In this document: piece after piece, positions 1 to 6,848 of the stretch
How the letters are laid out: each line of letters opens with the position of its first letter
How positions within the stretch are numbered: the first letter of the stretch is position 1
Assembly (NCBI RefSeq): GCF_024749165.1
Contig: NZ_CP087190.1
Coordinates: 4,499,501 to 4,563,500, forward strand
DNA: 64,000 nucleotides
Direction of reading: 5' to 3'
Source: Pseudomonas sp. B21-023
GTDB taxonomy: Bacteria > Pseudomonadota > Gammaproteobacteria > Pseudomonadales > Pseudomonadaceae
Translations under genes and position numbers: made by a program
Notes under the pieces: model-generated
The model's input: the letters and a program-made list of their open reading frames with translations, nothing else
The model's database searches: none
What the model was told of the DNA's origin: nothing

Positions 1-990
1 TTCGGTAGCTGCTCTGGTGAGTAGTAGCGTATCGTTGGTTGGGTATGGCAGCTCGACCAGGGCGCCCTTGGCATACTTCGCTTCGTCCGGATTGAACATC
101 CCGGTACGGATGCTGACCCGCATGCGCTTGCATACCGATCCCTGGGCGCGCAGCTTCTCCGCCGCTCGCGCAGTGTAGGTGGCCACCGCCTGCTTGATCG
201 GTGCCAGCTCCGTCAGCCGCTTGCCAAACATCCGACTGCAGCAGATCTCCTGCTTCGGCGGGTCCGCCTCATCCAGCTCGAGGCACGGTGTGCCGGCAAG
301 CTCGCGCGCGGTCTTCTCCACCACCACGCTGAATTTGTCGCGCAACATCCGCGGATCTGCCTTCGCCAGGTCCATGGCTGTGCGGATGCCCATTGCCTCG
401 AGGTGCGCCGTCATCCGCCGGCCGATGCCCCACACCTCTTTCACCTCCGTGTTGCGTAATACCCAGTCGCGTTTGAAGTCATCGGTGATATCGACCACCC
501 CACCCGTATGCGCCTGCAGGCGCTTGGCAGTGTGGTTGGCGAGCTTTGCCAGAGTCTTGGTGCGGGCGATCCCCACACCCACAGGGATGCCGGTACAGCG
601 CAGCACCTTGGCGCGCACATCCCGGCCGAACTTGGTCAGGCTCCCCTGCACGCCCGTGAGGTCAGCGAAGCATTCGTCGATCGAATAGACCTCGGCCGCC
701 GGCACCATCGACTCGATCAGCGACATAACCCGCTCGCTCATGTCGCCATACAGCGCATAGTTGGATGAGAACGCCACGATGCCATGCCGACGGAGCTTCT
801 CCTTGGCCTGGAAATAGGGCTCGCCCATCTTCACGTGCGGCTTGGCATCGTATGACCTGGCGATCACACAACCATCGTTGTTGCTCAGCACCACGATAGG
901 CGTCTTGGCCAGATCTGGCCGGAACACGCGCTCGCAGCTCGCGTAAAACGAGTTGCAGTCGATCAGCGCGAACACCTGGTCACTGGGCAT
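1..990 (-). CDS. umuC: DNA polymerase V catalytic subunit UmuC (C-terminus beyond window)
   Basis: Y-family translesion polymerase that works with cleaved UmuD' at damaged template. The first 330 residues are visible. They include Asp11 in the motif DCNSFYASCE, the steric-gate Tyr16, and the catalytic pair Asp105-Glu106 in YSIDECF, matching Asp6, Asp101 and Glu102 of E. coli UmuC. E. coli UmuC is 422 residues, so about 90 C-terminal residues with the clamp-binding segment lie outside the window. The start at 990 overlaps the end of umuD by 11 bases, the usual umuDC coupling. Expression is expected from the LexA box upstream of umuD. It could be prophage cargo or host; the left border is not visible. 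Confidence 0.95.
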   Translation of the reverse strand, partial: MPSDQVFALIDCNSFYASCERVFRPDLAKTPIVVLSNNDGCVIARSYDAKPHVKMGEPYFQAKEKLRRHGIVAFSSNYALYGDMSERVMSLIESMVPAAEVYSIDECFADLTGVQGSLTKFGRDVRAKVLRCTGIPVGVGIARTKTLAKLANHTAKRLQAHTGGVVDITDDFKRDWVLRNTEVKEVWGIGRRMTAHLEAMGIRTAMDLAKADPRMLRDKFSVVVEKTARELAGTPCLELDEADPPKQEICCSRMFGKRLTELAPIKQAVATYTARAAEKLRAQGSVCKRMRVSIRTGMFNPDEAKYAKGALVELPYPTNDTLLLTRAATE

Positions 991-1408
991 GATCGCGCAC
1001 GCTGTAGCGAACCACACCCCAGATGACCAGGTCGTCGCCTTCCATGACATGCCGCAGCGGGTAGGCGGGGTTCTCCGACTGCAAGACCAGCACGCCGTCG
1101 CGCCGATACAGGCGCTTGCAGACGGGCTCGGCGTTGATCGCGGCGATCACGATGTCGCCGTGCTCGGCCTCCTTGCTGCGGTCTACGATAAGAAGGTCGC
1201 CCGAGAAGATCCCGGCGCCCTGCATGCTGTCGCCCTCCACCTGTACCAGGTACACGTGCGGGGCACGCAGGTCGAACAGCTCGTCGAGGGAGATATGCCG
1301 CTCCAGATGATCCGCCGCCGGCGAAGGGAATCCGGCCGGCACACGGAACGAATACACCGGCAGCAGCGCAGGGCCGCCCGTCGGCGCGCCCAGGAAGGTG
1401 ATGGTCAT
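980..1408 (-). CDS. umuD: UmuD, self-cleaving subunit of DNA polymerase V
   Basis: S24-family protein of 142 residues. RecA filaments trigger its self-cleavage to UmuD', which activates UmuC. The cleavage site is Ala25-Gly26 (VPAG; E. coli has Cys24-Gly25), the nucleophile is Ser61 in EGDSM and the general base is Lys98 in PVCKRL. The Ser-to-Lys spacing of 37 equals E. coli (60 and 97). It is first in a two-gene operon with umuC. A perfect CTGT-N8-ACAG LexA box begins 24 bases upstream of the start codon. Confidence 0.95.
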   Translation of the reverse strand: MTITFLGAPTGGPALLPVYSFRVPAGFPSPAADHLERHISLDELFDLRAPHVYLVQVEGDSMQGAGIFSGDLLIVDRSKEAEHGDIVIAAINAEPVCKRLYRRDGVLVLQSENPAYPLRHVMEGDDLVIWGVVRYSVRDHAQ

Positions 1409-1431
1409 GGCAGATCAACTCAAATGAATGA

Positions 1432-1447
1432 CTGTATATTCATACAG
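1432..1447. promoter_or_regulatory. LexA (SOS) box shared by umuDC and the SRAP gene
   Basis: CTGT-ATATTCAT-ACAG is an exact match to the gamma-proteobacterial LexA consensus CTGT-N8-ACAG. It lies between the divergent umuD (start 1408) and SRAP gene (start 1516), so one operator can repress both. Confidence 0.93.
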
Positions 1448-1515
1448 TAAACTATCAGACCGTTCCTACGTCAATGCGCGGACGCGAGGCAGCCGACAAA
1501 CGAGCGAGGTGTAGT

Positions 1516-2220
1516 ATGTGCGGGAGGTACTCGATCTACGAGAGCATGGACGACTACCTGAGGCAGTTGGCCCTCGATCTGGTGGTCATCAATGGGTACG
1601 ACCATGAGCGGATCAACCGGTACAACGTTGCGCCCTCTACCCGTGTAGAGCTGATAAGGCCAGTGCCTGGAGGGTTGAGCGTCGATCGAGTGAAGTGGGG
1701 ATGGTCGCCATTCTGGGCGAAGGGGAAGCGGCCCGACCCGATCAATGCGCGGGCCGAGACGGTGATGACGGGGAAGTTCTTCAAGTCGCTTTGGCCGAAT
1801 GGCCGAGCCTTGGCGCCGGCGAATGGCTGGTTCGAGTGGATACCCGATCCTGCGGACCCGAAGCGCAAGCAACCCTACTACATCCATGCAGCGGACGAGG
1901 CCCCGCTGTTCTTTGCTGCGCTGGCTGAAGTCCACCCCGGTATCGGGACAGACGAGCGCGATGGTTTCGTGATCATCACCGCAGCAGCTGACCAAGGCCT
2001 CGTCGATATACACGACCGCAAACCGCTTGTGCTCACGCCCGAGGTTGCCTGTGAGTGGATCTCGCCAGACACCTCGATTGAGCACGCAGAAGAGATAGTG
2101 CGAACCGGTTGCCGAGCCGCCGGTGATTTCAAGTGGCATGCAGTTCGTAAGGAGGTGGGCAATGTCCGTAACCAAGGACCTGAATTGATACTACCTACGG
2201 ATTTAAAAAGCCGCAGCTAG
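1516..2220 (+). CDS. SRAP / YedK-HMCES family abasic-site DNA-protein crosslinker
   Basis: SOS-response-associated peptidase family. These proteins bind abasic sites in single-stranded DNA and form a thiazolidine crosslink through the N-terminal cysteine. I chose the start at 1516 because it places Cys2 directly after Met (MCGRYS), which the chemistry requires; an earlier in-frame start at 1474 would bury it. Other active-site residues are Asn77 in PINARAE, Glu107 in NGWFEW and His166 in IHDRKP. The length of 234 residues is normal. It is divergent from umuDC across a shared LexA box, which fits the SOS association. HDRKP replaces the more common HDRMP. Confidence 0.93.
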   Translation: MCGRYSIYESMDDYLRQLALDLVVINGYDHERINRYNVAPSTRVELIRPVPGGLSVDRVKWGWSPFWAKGKRPDPINARAETVMTGKFFKSLWPNGRALAPANGWFEWIPDPADPKRKQPYYIHAADEAPLFFAALAEVHPGIGTDERDGFVIITAAADQGLVDIHDRKPLVLTPEVACEWISPDTSIEHAEEIVRTGCRAAGDFKWHAVRKEVGNVRNQGPELILPTDLKSRS

Positions 2221-2629
2221 TATTCGGGCAAGCAATTTTAGTGGCTAAAAACCATGAACCCTCCTACCTTCTAGCGAAGTGTTTAGCTAAAGAAATCTTC
2301 AGATGTAGAAATCTACATATCTACCAATGTTCAAATGAACAAAACCGCTTTTGCGCTAAAACGCTAAAACGCTAAAACGCTAAAACGCTAAAACGCTAAA
2401 ACGTACGCAGCCCTTGGGCTGGGGGCCACCTCAAGCCCCCGAATTAATGCCACAAAAAGAACTATTGACAAGATTTTAAAAACTCATATTAAATTCACCA
2501 CCAACGTAGGACAAAAGCCAACTCACACAACCGCCGAGCGCTTGAGCTCATCTCGGAGAAAGTATGTCGACCTTCAATTTGTTTCTTATTCTCTGTATTG
2601 AAGTTGTGCGATGGATTCACCTACTACAA
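2221..2629. other. 409-base AT-rich non-coding stretch
   Basis: Between the convergent SRAP gene and the Dam methylase I see no convincing coding frame. It holds the 8-base tandem repeat at 2355-2402. No clear intrinsic terminator is visible. The composition is much more AT-rich than the flanking genes. Confidence 0.6.
2355..2402. repeat. Tandem repeat, six perfect copies of GCTAAAAC
   Basis: Six uninterrupted 8-base units fill 48 bases exactly, followed by a partial GT. The unit is too short and has no spacers, so this is a microsatellite-like array and not a CRISPR. Copy number may vary between strains. Confidence 0.95.
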
Positions 2630-3424
2630 CTAGAAAAGTTGCTCCAGTACTGAAGGCCGCCAATTCATGATCACCAGCTCGCCGGTCACATCAGCTTTGC
2701 CCTGCCGCTGGTTGGTGTTGCTGTAGCGGATGTCCAGGGACTCGAAGTGGAAGCCGTCGAAGACTCGCCGGATGTCAGGGTGATCGTTGATGCTGACCAT
2801 CACCCTGCCTTTGCAGCGGCGCATGAAGTCGGCCATACGCTCGTACTCCTCGAACGGGAAGTCGACGCCGTAGCCGGCGGTCTGCCAGTAAGGCGGGTCC
2901 ATGTAGAAGAACGTGTGCGCCCGATCATATCGCTCGGCGCAATCGAGCCAGGACAGGTTCTCGACGTATGTGCCGGCCAGGCGCTGCCATGCGGCCGAGA
3001 GGTTCTCCTCGATGCGCAGCAGGTTAATGGCCGGTCCGGTGGTGGCGGTACCGAACGTCTGCCCGGTGACCTTGCCACCGAAGGCGTGCTGCTGCAGGTA
3101 GAAGAAACGGGCTGCACGCTGGATGTCGGTCAGCGTCTCGGGGCGGGTCATCTTCTGCCACTCGAAGATCTGGCGTGAACTGAGCGCCCACTTGAACTGG
3201 CGAACGAACTCCTCGAGGTGGTTCTGCACCACCCGGTACAGCGTCACCAGGTCGCCGTTGAGGTCGTTGAGCACCTCCACGGGAGCGGCCTGGGGACGCA
3301 TGAAGTACAACGCGGCACCGCCAGCGAAGACTTCGACATAGCATTCATGAGGGGGAAAGAGGGGGATCAAGCGGTCGGCCAGGCGGCGTTTGCCGCCCAT
3401 CCAGGGGATGATGGGAGAGGTCAT
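2630..3424 (-). CDS. dam: Prophage D12-class DNA adenine methylase (Dam-like)
   Basis: N6-adenine methyltransferase of 264 residues that probably modifies GATC-type sites on phage DNA. The N-terminal PWMGGKRRL and the SAM-binding YVEVFAGGAAL form motif I. NDLNGDLV follows, and FYMDPPYW is the catalytic DPPY motif. It lies downstream of the spanin genes but is separated from them by a hairpin, and it has its own LexA box 18 bases before the start codon. Regulation by SOS is therefore likely, which is unusual for a late-region methylase. Target specificity cannot be read from the sequence. Confidence 0.92.
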   Translation of the reverse strand: MTSPIIPWMGGKRRLADRLIPLFPPHECYVEVFAGGAALYFMRPQAAPVEVLNDLNGDLVTLYRVVQNHLEEFVRQFKWALSSRQIFEWQKMTRPETLTDIQRAARFFYLQQHAFGGKVTGQTFGTATTGPAINLLRIEENLSAAWQRLAGTYVENLSWLDCAERYDRAHTFFYMDPPYWQTAGYGVDFPFEEYERMADFMRRCKGRVMVSINDHPDIRRVFDGFHFESLDIRYSNTNQRQGKADVTGELVIMNWRPSVLEQLF

Positions 3425-3441
3425 AGGTTTGCAAGTCTTTA

Positions 3442-3457
3442 CTGTATGAATAAACAG
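3442..3457. promoter_or_regulatory. LexA (SOS) box upstream of the prophage dam gene
   Basis: CTGT-ATGAATAA-ACAG matches CTGT-N8-ACAG exactly. It ends the short leader of the methylase gene (start 3424, minus strand), in position to repress it. Confidence 0.85.
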
Positions 3458-3534
3458 GTGTTAGGCTCGCCGGGCTTTGTGCACAAGGCAGGGGCCACGG
3501 CTGGACTTGCAGGAAGGGTCTGCGGGTCCGGCGG

Positions 3535-3565
3535 GCCGGGCTGGATGTTGACGCATCCGCCCGGC
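3535..3565 (-). terminator. Hairpin at the end of the late/lysis operon
   Basis: GCCGGGC and GCCCGGC arms flank a second pair, GGATG and CATCC, giving a 12-bp interrupted stem just after the Rz stop codon. There is no T-run, so it may act as a weak terminator or as 3'-end protection. Confidence 0.5.
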
Positions 3566-3576
3566 TCGCCTCTTTA

Positions 3577-4119
3577 CTACTTCGTGACTTCGCGCACGTA
3601 GGCCTGGCAGGCCTTGAGCGCGATCAATCCTCGATCGCCTTCGTCGGTGATGGCGATAATTCGTCGAGCATGCGCTGGGTCAAGTTGGGCGCGTAGGGCT
3701 CCATCCACCACGCCTCCGGTGCCGGCGGGCGCTCGCACCCCACCGCCACAACCCTGGGCGGCAAAGGATCCGGCGTCGACCAGGACTGACAGCCGCAGAT
3801 CAGCAGTAGCAAGCCGATCGCGCAGGCGAGCCTGAGCTTGTTGAGCATCGTTCATCTCCTTCCAGTGGGTTTGGTCCTGAACCTGCAGGCGATCTTCCAA
3901 CTCGCGCCTTGCTGCCTGCAGCTGCTCAAGCTGGCCGAGCGCCGCCACCGCAGCACCCTCCCGCTCTCGGCTGTGCTCCAGTTCCTTTGCCGCAAGCTGC
4001 TGCTCATAGCCTGCCGCCTGCGTGGCCAGCTCGTTGGCCTGCCACAACCAGGCAAGCCGCGCGCCGACCACCGCCCCGAACACCAGGGCCAGCAGCGCAA
4101 GCCGCGACTCCAGGCCCAT
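3577..4119 (-). CDS. Rz-like inner-membrane spanin
   Basis: Protein of 180 residues with one N-terminal membrane helix (LALLALVFGAVVGARLAWLW) followed by a long charged, Gln- and Glu-rich coiled-coil segment, the architecture of lambda Rz. With Rz1 it would fuse inner and outer membranes in the last step of lysis. Its ATG overlaps the endolysin stop by one base (TGATG). A complete Rz1-like lipoprotein gene lies inside it in another frame, as in lambda. The function rests on architecture and position, not strong sequence identity. Confidence 0.85.
   Translation of the reverse strand: MGLESRLALLALVFGAVVGARLAWLWQANELATQAAGYEQQLAAKELEHSREREGAAVAALGQLEQLQAARRELEDRLQVQDQTHWKEMNDAQQAQARLRDRLATADLRLSVLVDAGSFAAQGCGGGVRAPAGTGGVVDGALRAQLDPAHARRIIAITDEGDRGLIALKACQAYVREVTK
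3624..3848 (-). CDS. Rz1-like outer-membrane lipoprotein spanin, nested in Rz
   Basis: Lipoprotein of 74 residues entirely embedded in the Rz gene in a different frame. The signal peptide ends in a lipobox (LLLICGC) with the predicted lipid-bearing Cys near position 18-20. The mature part is short and proline-rich (STPDPLPPR, ERPPAPEAW), as in Rz1 proteins. The nested two-spanin layout matches lambda Rz/Rz1. It should sit in the outer membrane and bind the C-terminus of Rz. Confidence 0.85.
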   Translation of the reverse strand: MLNKLRLACAIGLLLLICGCQSWSTPDPLPPRVVAVGCERPPAPEAWWMEPYAPNLTQRMLDELSPSPTKAIED

Positions 4120-4670
4120 CAGATCAGCACCTCTTCGGCACGCTCATAGATCTCCAAGCGATCGGCCTGCCCATTGAGCCCGCCATTAATGCGGCGCGTG
4201 ATGGCTTCGAACGCCGACGGCCCCTTGTCGGCCAGCGAGTTAAGGCCCGCCTGGTGCCAGAACCACCCGGCCGAGTCAGCAGCATGCTCGGGGCGCTCGA
4301 GGAGTTCCGGGTGGGCCAGCAGGTTCAGGCCCAGGGCCTCGCCGCAGCGCTTGTAGTTGTCGTGGCCAGTGATCTGAATCAGGCCTCGGCCGCGGTACTT
4401 CTGGCCGTCACCGTCGGCCTCGGGCGTGTTGCCCAAGCGGGCGGCGAGCTTGCCGGTGTCGTACCTGCTCAGGTACTGATCGCTGCCCAGCTCGCGGACG
4501 TAACGCAGCTGGCCAGATTCGTGGCCGACCTGGGCGAGCCAAGCACGCTTGCGAAAGGGAGTGACGATCCCCCACTTCACCATCGCCGCGTTCAAGACAG
4601 GAAGAAAAACGCCGGCTTGGGTACCGGCGTTGGGAAGGATCTGCTGCAGCTGCTTGAGGGTGACTGTCAT
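4119..4670 (-). CDS. Endolysin, glycoside hydrolase family 19 (chitinase-like)
   Basis: Peptidoglycan-degrading lysis enzyme of 183 residues. It shows the GH19 signatures LAQVGHESGQLRYV (catalytic Glu in GHESG), KYRGRGLIQITGHDNY and ITRRINGG. No signal peptide or membrane anchor is seen, so release by the holin is expected. The start at 4670 is preceded by CAGGAG, 7 bases upstream; upstream in-frame codons overlap the end of gpD and look non-coding. The spanin pair follows directly. Confidence 0.9.
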   Translation of the reverse strand: MTVTLKQLQQILPNAGTQAGVFLPVLNAAMVKWGIVTPFRKRAWLAQVGHESGQLRYVRELGSDQYLSRYDTGKLAARLGNTPEADGDGQKYRGRGLIQITGHDNYKRCGEALGLNLLAHPELLERPEHAADSAGWFWHQAGLNSLADKGPSAFEAITRRINGGLNGQADRLEIYERAEEVLI

Positions 4671-4693
4671 CTTGAATCTCCTGTTGTGGCCGC

Positions 4694-5758
4694 TCAGGCC
4701 GGGTTCACCGCGACCACCTTCAGTGGCTTGTCGGATTTGGTTTTTTTGCCCCTGCCCTTGCCTTTGGCCTTGGCCTTGCCCTTCTTCCCGCCGTTGCACT
4801 CCACCGCGGTCGACCAGCCAGAGGCATCGAACGTCTGCTCGACGCTGTCCACCAGGTACTGGCCATCCAGCCCATCCTTGAAGCCCTGGGCGTTCATGAC
4901 CCGTTCAGCGAAGAGGTCGGTTCGACCGGCCATCTGCAGGCGCACGCCGGCCGTGCTGCGGTTGAATGCGGCGAGCTTGGCTTTGGCGGCCTGCTGGGCG
5001 GCCGACTTGTTCGGGTAGATGTGTCGATCGGTATGCACACCCGGCAGGCCGGTGGGTGCGTCCTCGTTGCCCAGCTCGATGACAGCCAGCGCTCCAGTCT
5101 TCTTGTTCTGGTGCGTGGTCTTCACCGCCGCCTGCGCGTTGCGATCGCCTAGTCGGAACTGCCATCGGCTCACATCCGCCGGGGTGATCGTTACCGTGCC
5201 AAAGGCCTTGCCGCTGGCACTCAAGCTGGCTTCACGCGGCATGACCAGCAACTTGCCGTCGGCCACCTTCGCCGTGCAGTCGTACTGCTTGGCCTGGCGG
5301 GTGATGAAGTTGAAGTCGGATTCGTTGCGTTGGTCGACGCGATCGACCTTCGTCTGCACCGGACAGACCGGCGTCCAGCCATTACGCGCGGCGATGTCGC
5401 TGACGATCTGCGACAGCGGCACGCCTTCCCAACTGCCATTGCGCGTGGTCTTGCCGGTGCCGCGCATGTCGCTGGCCTTGCCCCTGATCACCATGGTGCG
5501 GGGCGGCGCCGAGACCTCGATCTCGTCGACGGTGTATCGCCCCAGGCGAGCCAGCGCCTGGCCAACGTATCCCAGGTGGACCTCAATCCGCGCACCACGC
5601 GCAGGCAAAGCCACTGCGGCGTCGCGGTCATCGATCCGCAGTTCGAACTCGTCGGAGTCCATGCCGGGCTTATCGGTGGTTCTCAGCAGGATCAGCCGGT
5701 CGTTGATCAGCGTCGTGATGTCCCTGCCATCAGCGACGATGCGGAAAGTGGGTTGCAT
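4694..5758 (-). CDS. P2 gpD-like tail/baseplate hub protein
   Basis: Protein of 354 residues of the phage late control gene D family (T4 gp27-like hub). Recognisable parts are the N-terminal FRIVADGRDIT, LILLRTTDKPGMDSDEFEL and ARGARIEVHLGY, with ESDFNFITRQAKQYD in the centre. The C-terminus is very Lys/Gly/Ala-rich (KKGKAKAKGKG). In P2-type tails the hub joins the tail tube to the spike. It follows gpX and is preceded by a hairpin and the RBS CTGGAGGGG, a leader also found before the capsid and sheath genes. Confidence 0.9.
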   Translation of the reverse strand: MQPTFRIVADGRDITTLINDRLILLRTTDKPGMDSDEFELRIDDRDAAVALPARGARIEVHLGYVGQALARLGRYTVDEIEVSAPPRTMVIRGKASDMRGTGKTTRNGSWEGVPLSQIVSDIAARNGWTPVCPVQTKVDRVDQRNESDFNFITRQAKQYDCTAKVADGKLLVMPREASLSASGKAFGTVTITPADVSRWQFRLGDRNAQAAVKTTHQNKKTGALAVIELGNEDAPTGLPGVHTDRHIYPNKSAAQQAAKAKLAAFNRSTAGVRLQMAGRTDLFAERVMNAQGFKDGLDGQYLVDSVEQTFDASGWSTAVECNGGKKGKAKAKGKGRGKKTKSDKPLKVVAVNPA

Positions 5759-5776
5759 AGCCCCTCCAGAATGAAA

Positions 5777-5799
5777 GAGCCCCGCACTGGGCGGGGCTC
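5777..5799 (-). terminator. Hairpin between gpX and gpD, attenuator-like
   Basis: GAGCCCCGC and GCGGGGCTC form a perfect 9-bp stem with a 5-base loop. On the minus strand it is followed by TTTCATTCTGGAGG, so a short T-run and the gpD ribosome site come right after it. It belongs to a family of similar hairpins in this late operon. Confidence 0.65.
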
Positions 5800-5815
5800 G
5801 GAGTGTGGCGGTGGG

Positions 5816-6022
5816 TCATCCCCACAGCTCGATTGTCTCGATCGACGGTGCTGCCAGCTCGGGCAGCACGATGATCACCCCGGCGCGGTAGGGCTGCGGC
5901 TCATCCGCCAGCCCAGGGTTCTCCTGCAGCACCAGCTCGACGGTGCCGTTGAGGTGCCCATAATGCTGGTAGCACAGCGTGTCCAGCAGATCCCCGTCAG
6001 ACGTTCTGCATGTCATTGCCAT
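5816..6022 (-). CDS. P2 gpX-like tail protein
   Basis: Protein of 68 residues of the phage tail protein X family with a LysM-like fold: CRTSDGDLLDTLCYQHYG, then NPGLAD, then GVIIVLPEL. It probably links the tube end and the hub. It overlaps the 3' end of the gpU-like gene by 26 bases; the alternative Met at 6016 would reduce the overlap to 20. Confidence 0.87.
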   Translation of the reverse strand: MAMTCRTSDGDLLDTLCYQHYGHLNGTVELVLQENPGLADEPQPYRAGVIIVLPELAAPSIETIELWG

Positions 6023-6839
6023 AACTCACGAACTCCAGTGAGAAACCCTGTTTGCGCGGGATGCCGCCGGCCAGCAGCGCGCCCTGTTCTTCGTCCAGGT
6101 TGGTCAAACACCAGGTGCCCAGCACGTCGCCGTAACCGGTCACCAGGCTGACCGGTTGCAGTCGGCGGACGATGGTGCGCAGCGCATCCAGCTGCTTGAT
6201 CCCGCCCCTGCTGGTGAAGATCACCCCCTTGAGCGTGATCTTGTCCTCGCCCTGCCCGACCGCCTGCTGCGCAATGGTTCGCGTCAGGCGCTCCTGGCCG
6301 GCCCAGCGCGCCGAGGTCTGCCGCCGCAGCTCGTCAAAGGCCGCAGTATCGAGGTTGAAGTAGTACGGCTGCTGCTTGGCATCGAGCGGCTGCAGGATCA
6401 GCAGGTGCGGGAATGGCTTGATGGCATCGGCTGCCGGCGTGGCCAGCGGCGCGAACGCACTGGTCGGCAGGATATTGGCCAGCGTAGGGCTTGCCTGCCC
6501 AGCGATGCGGCTGATCGCCGCCGAGGCCCTGCCGGCCTGCTCCTTCAGGGAGCCGATGCGGTCTTGCACCGCTGCCGCTCCGCTAACTACCTGGCTATAG
6601 GTTGATGCGACCTGCCCCACTGAGGACTGGGCCGCGTTGATGGCTCGCATCGTGCGCTGCAGCTTCTGGCCGAGGGCCGGGCCAAGGACTGGCAGGCTCT
6701 CAAGCTCCGAAGCGGCGCCGGTCATATCGCCAACGGCACCCGTCAGCGGGCCGAGCATCCCGTCGAGGCTGGTACGGCCAGCCTCCCCCGCCGCAATCAA
6801 CGACGACAGCGTCGACTGCATGGACGCCATGTAGGCCAT
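5997..6839 (-). CDS. P2 gpU-like tail protein with long N-terminal extension
   Basis: Protein of 280 residues. The C-terminal half (about 145-280) resembles gpU: ITLKGVIFTSRGGIKQLD, then GTWCLTNLDEEQ, then GGIPRKQGFSLEFVSYG. P2 gpU is roughly 160 residues, so about 140 N-terminal residues are extra. They are Ala/Ser/Gly-rich and probably helical (SLIAAGEAGRTSLDGML, QSSVGQVASTYSQV). It sits between the tape measure and gpX, the normal place for gpU. Confidence 0.8.
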   Translation of the reverse strand: MAYMASMQSTLSSLIAAGEAGRTSLDGMLGPLTGAVGDMTGAASELESLPVLGPALGQKLQRTMRAINAAQSSVGQVASTYSQVVSGAAAVQDRIGSLKEQAGRASAAISRIAGQASPTLANILPTSAFAPLATPAADAIKPFPHLLILQPLDAKQQPYYFNLDTAAFDELRRQTSARWAGQERLTRTIAQQAVGQGEDKITLKGVIFTSRGGIKQLDALRTIVRRLQPVSLVTGYGDVLGTWCLTNLDEEQGALLAGGIPRKQGFSLEFVSYGNDMQNV

Positions 6840-6848
6840 GGCACCTCC

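Noticed and set aside
2355..2402. Possible CRISPR or att core at the GCTAAAAC repeats
   Set aside because: Units are contiguous without spacers, and no second copy is found near mutS or the integrase, so neither CRISPR nor att is supported.
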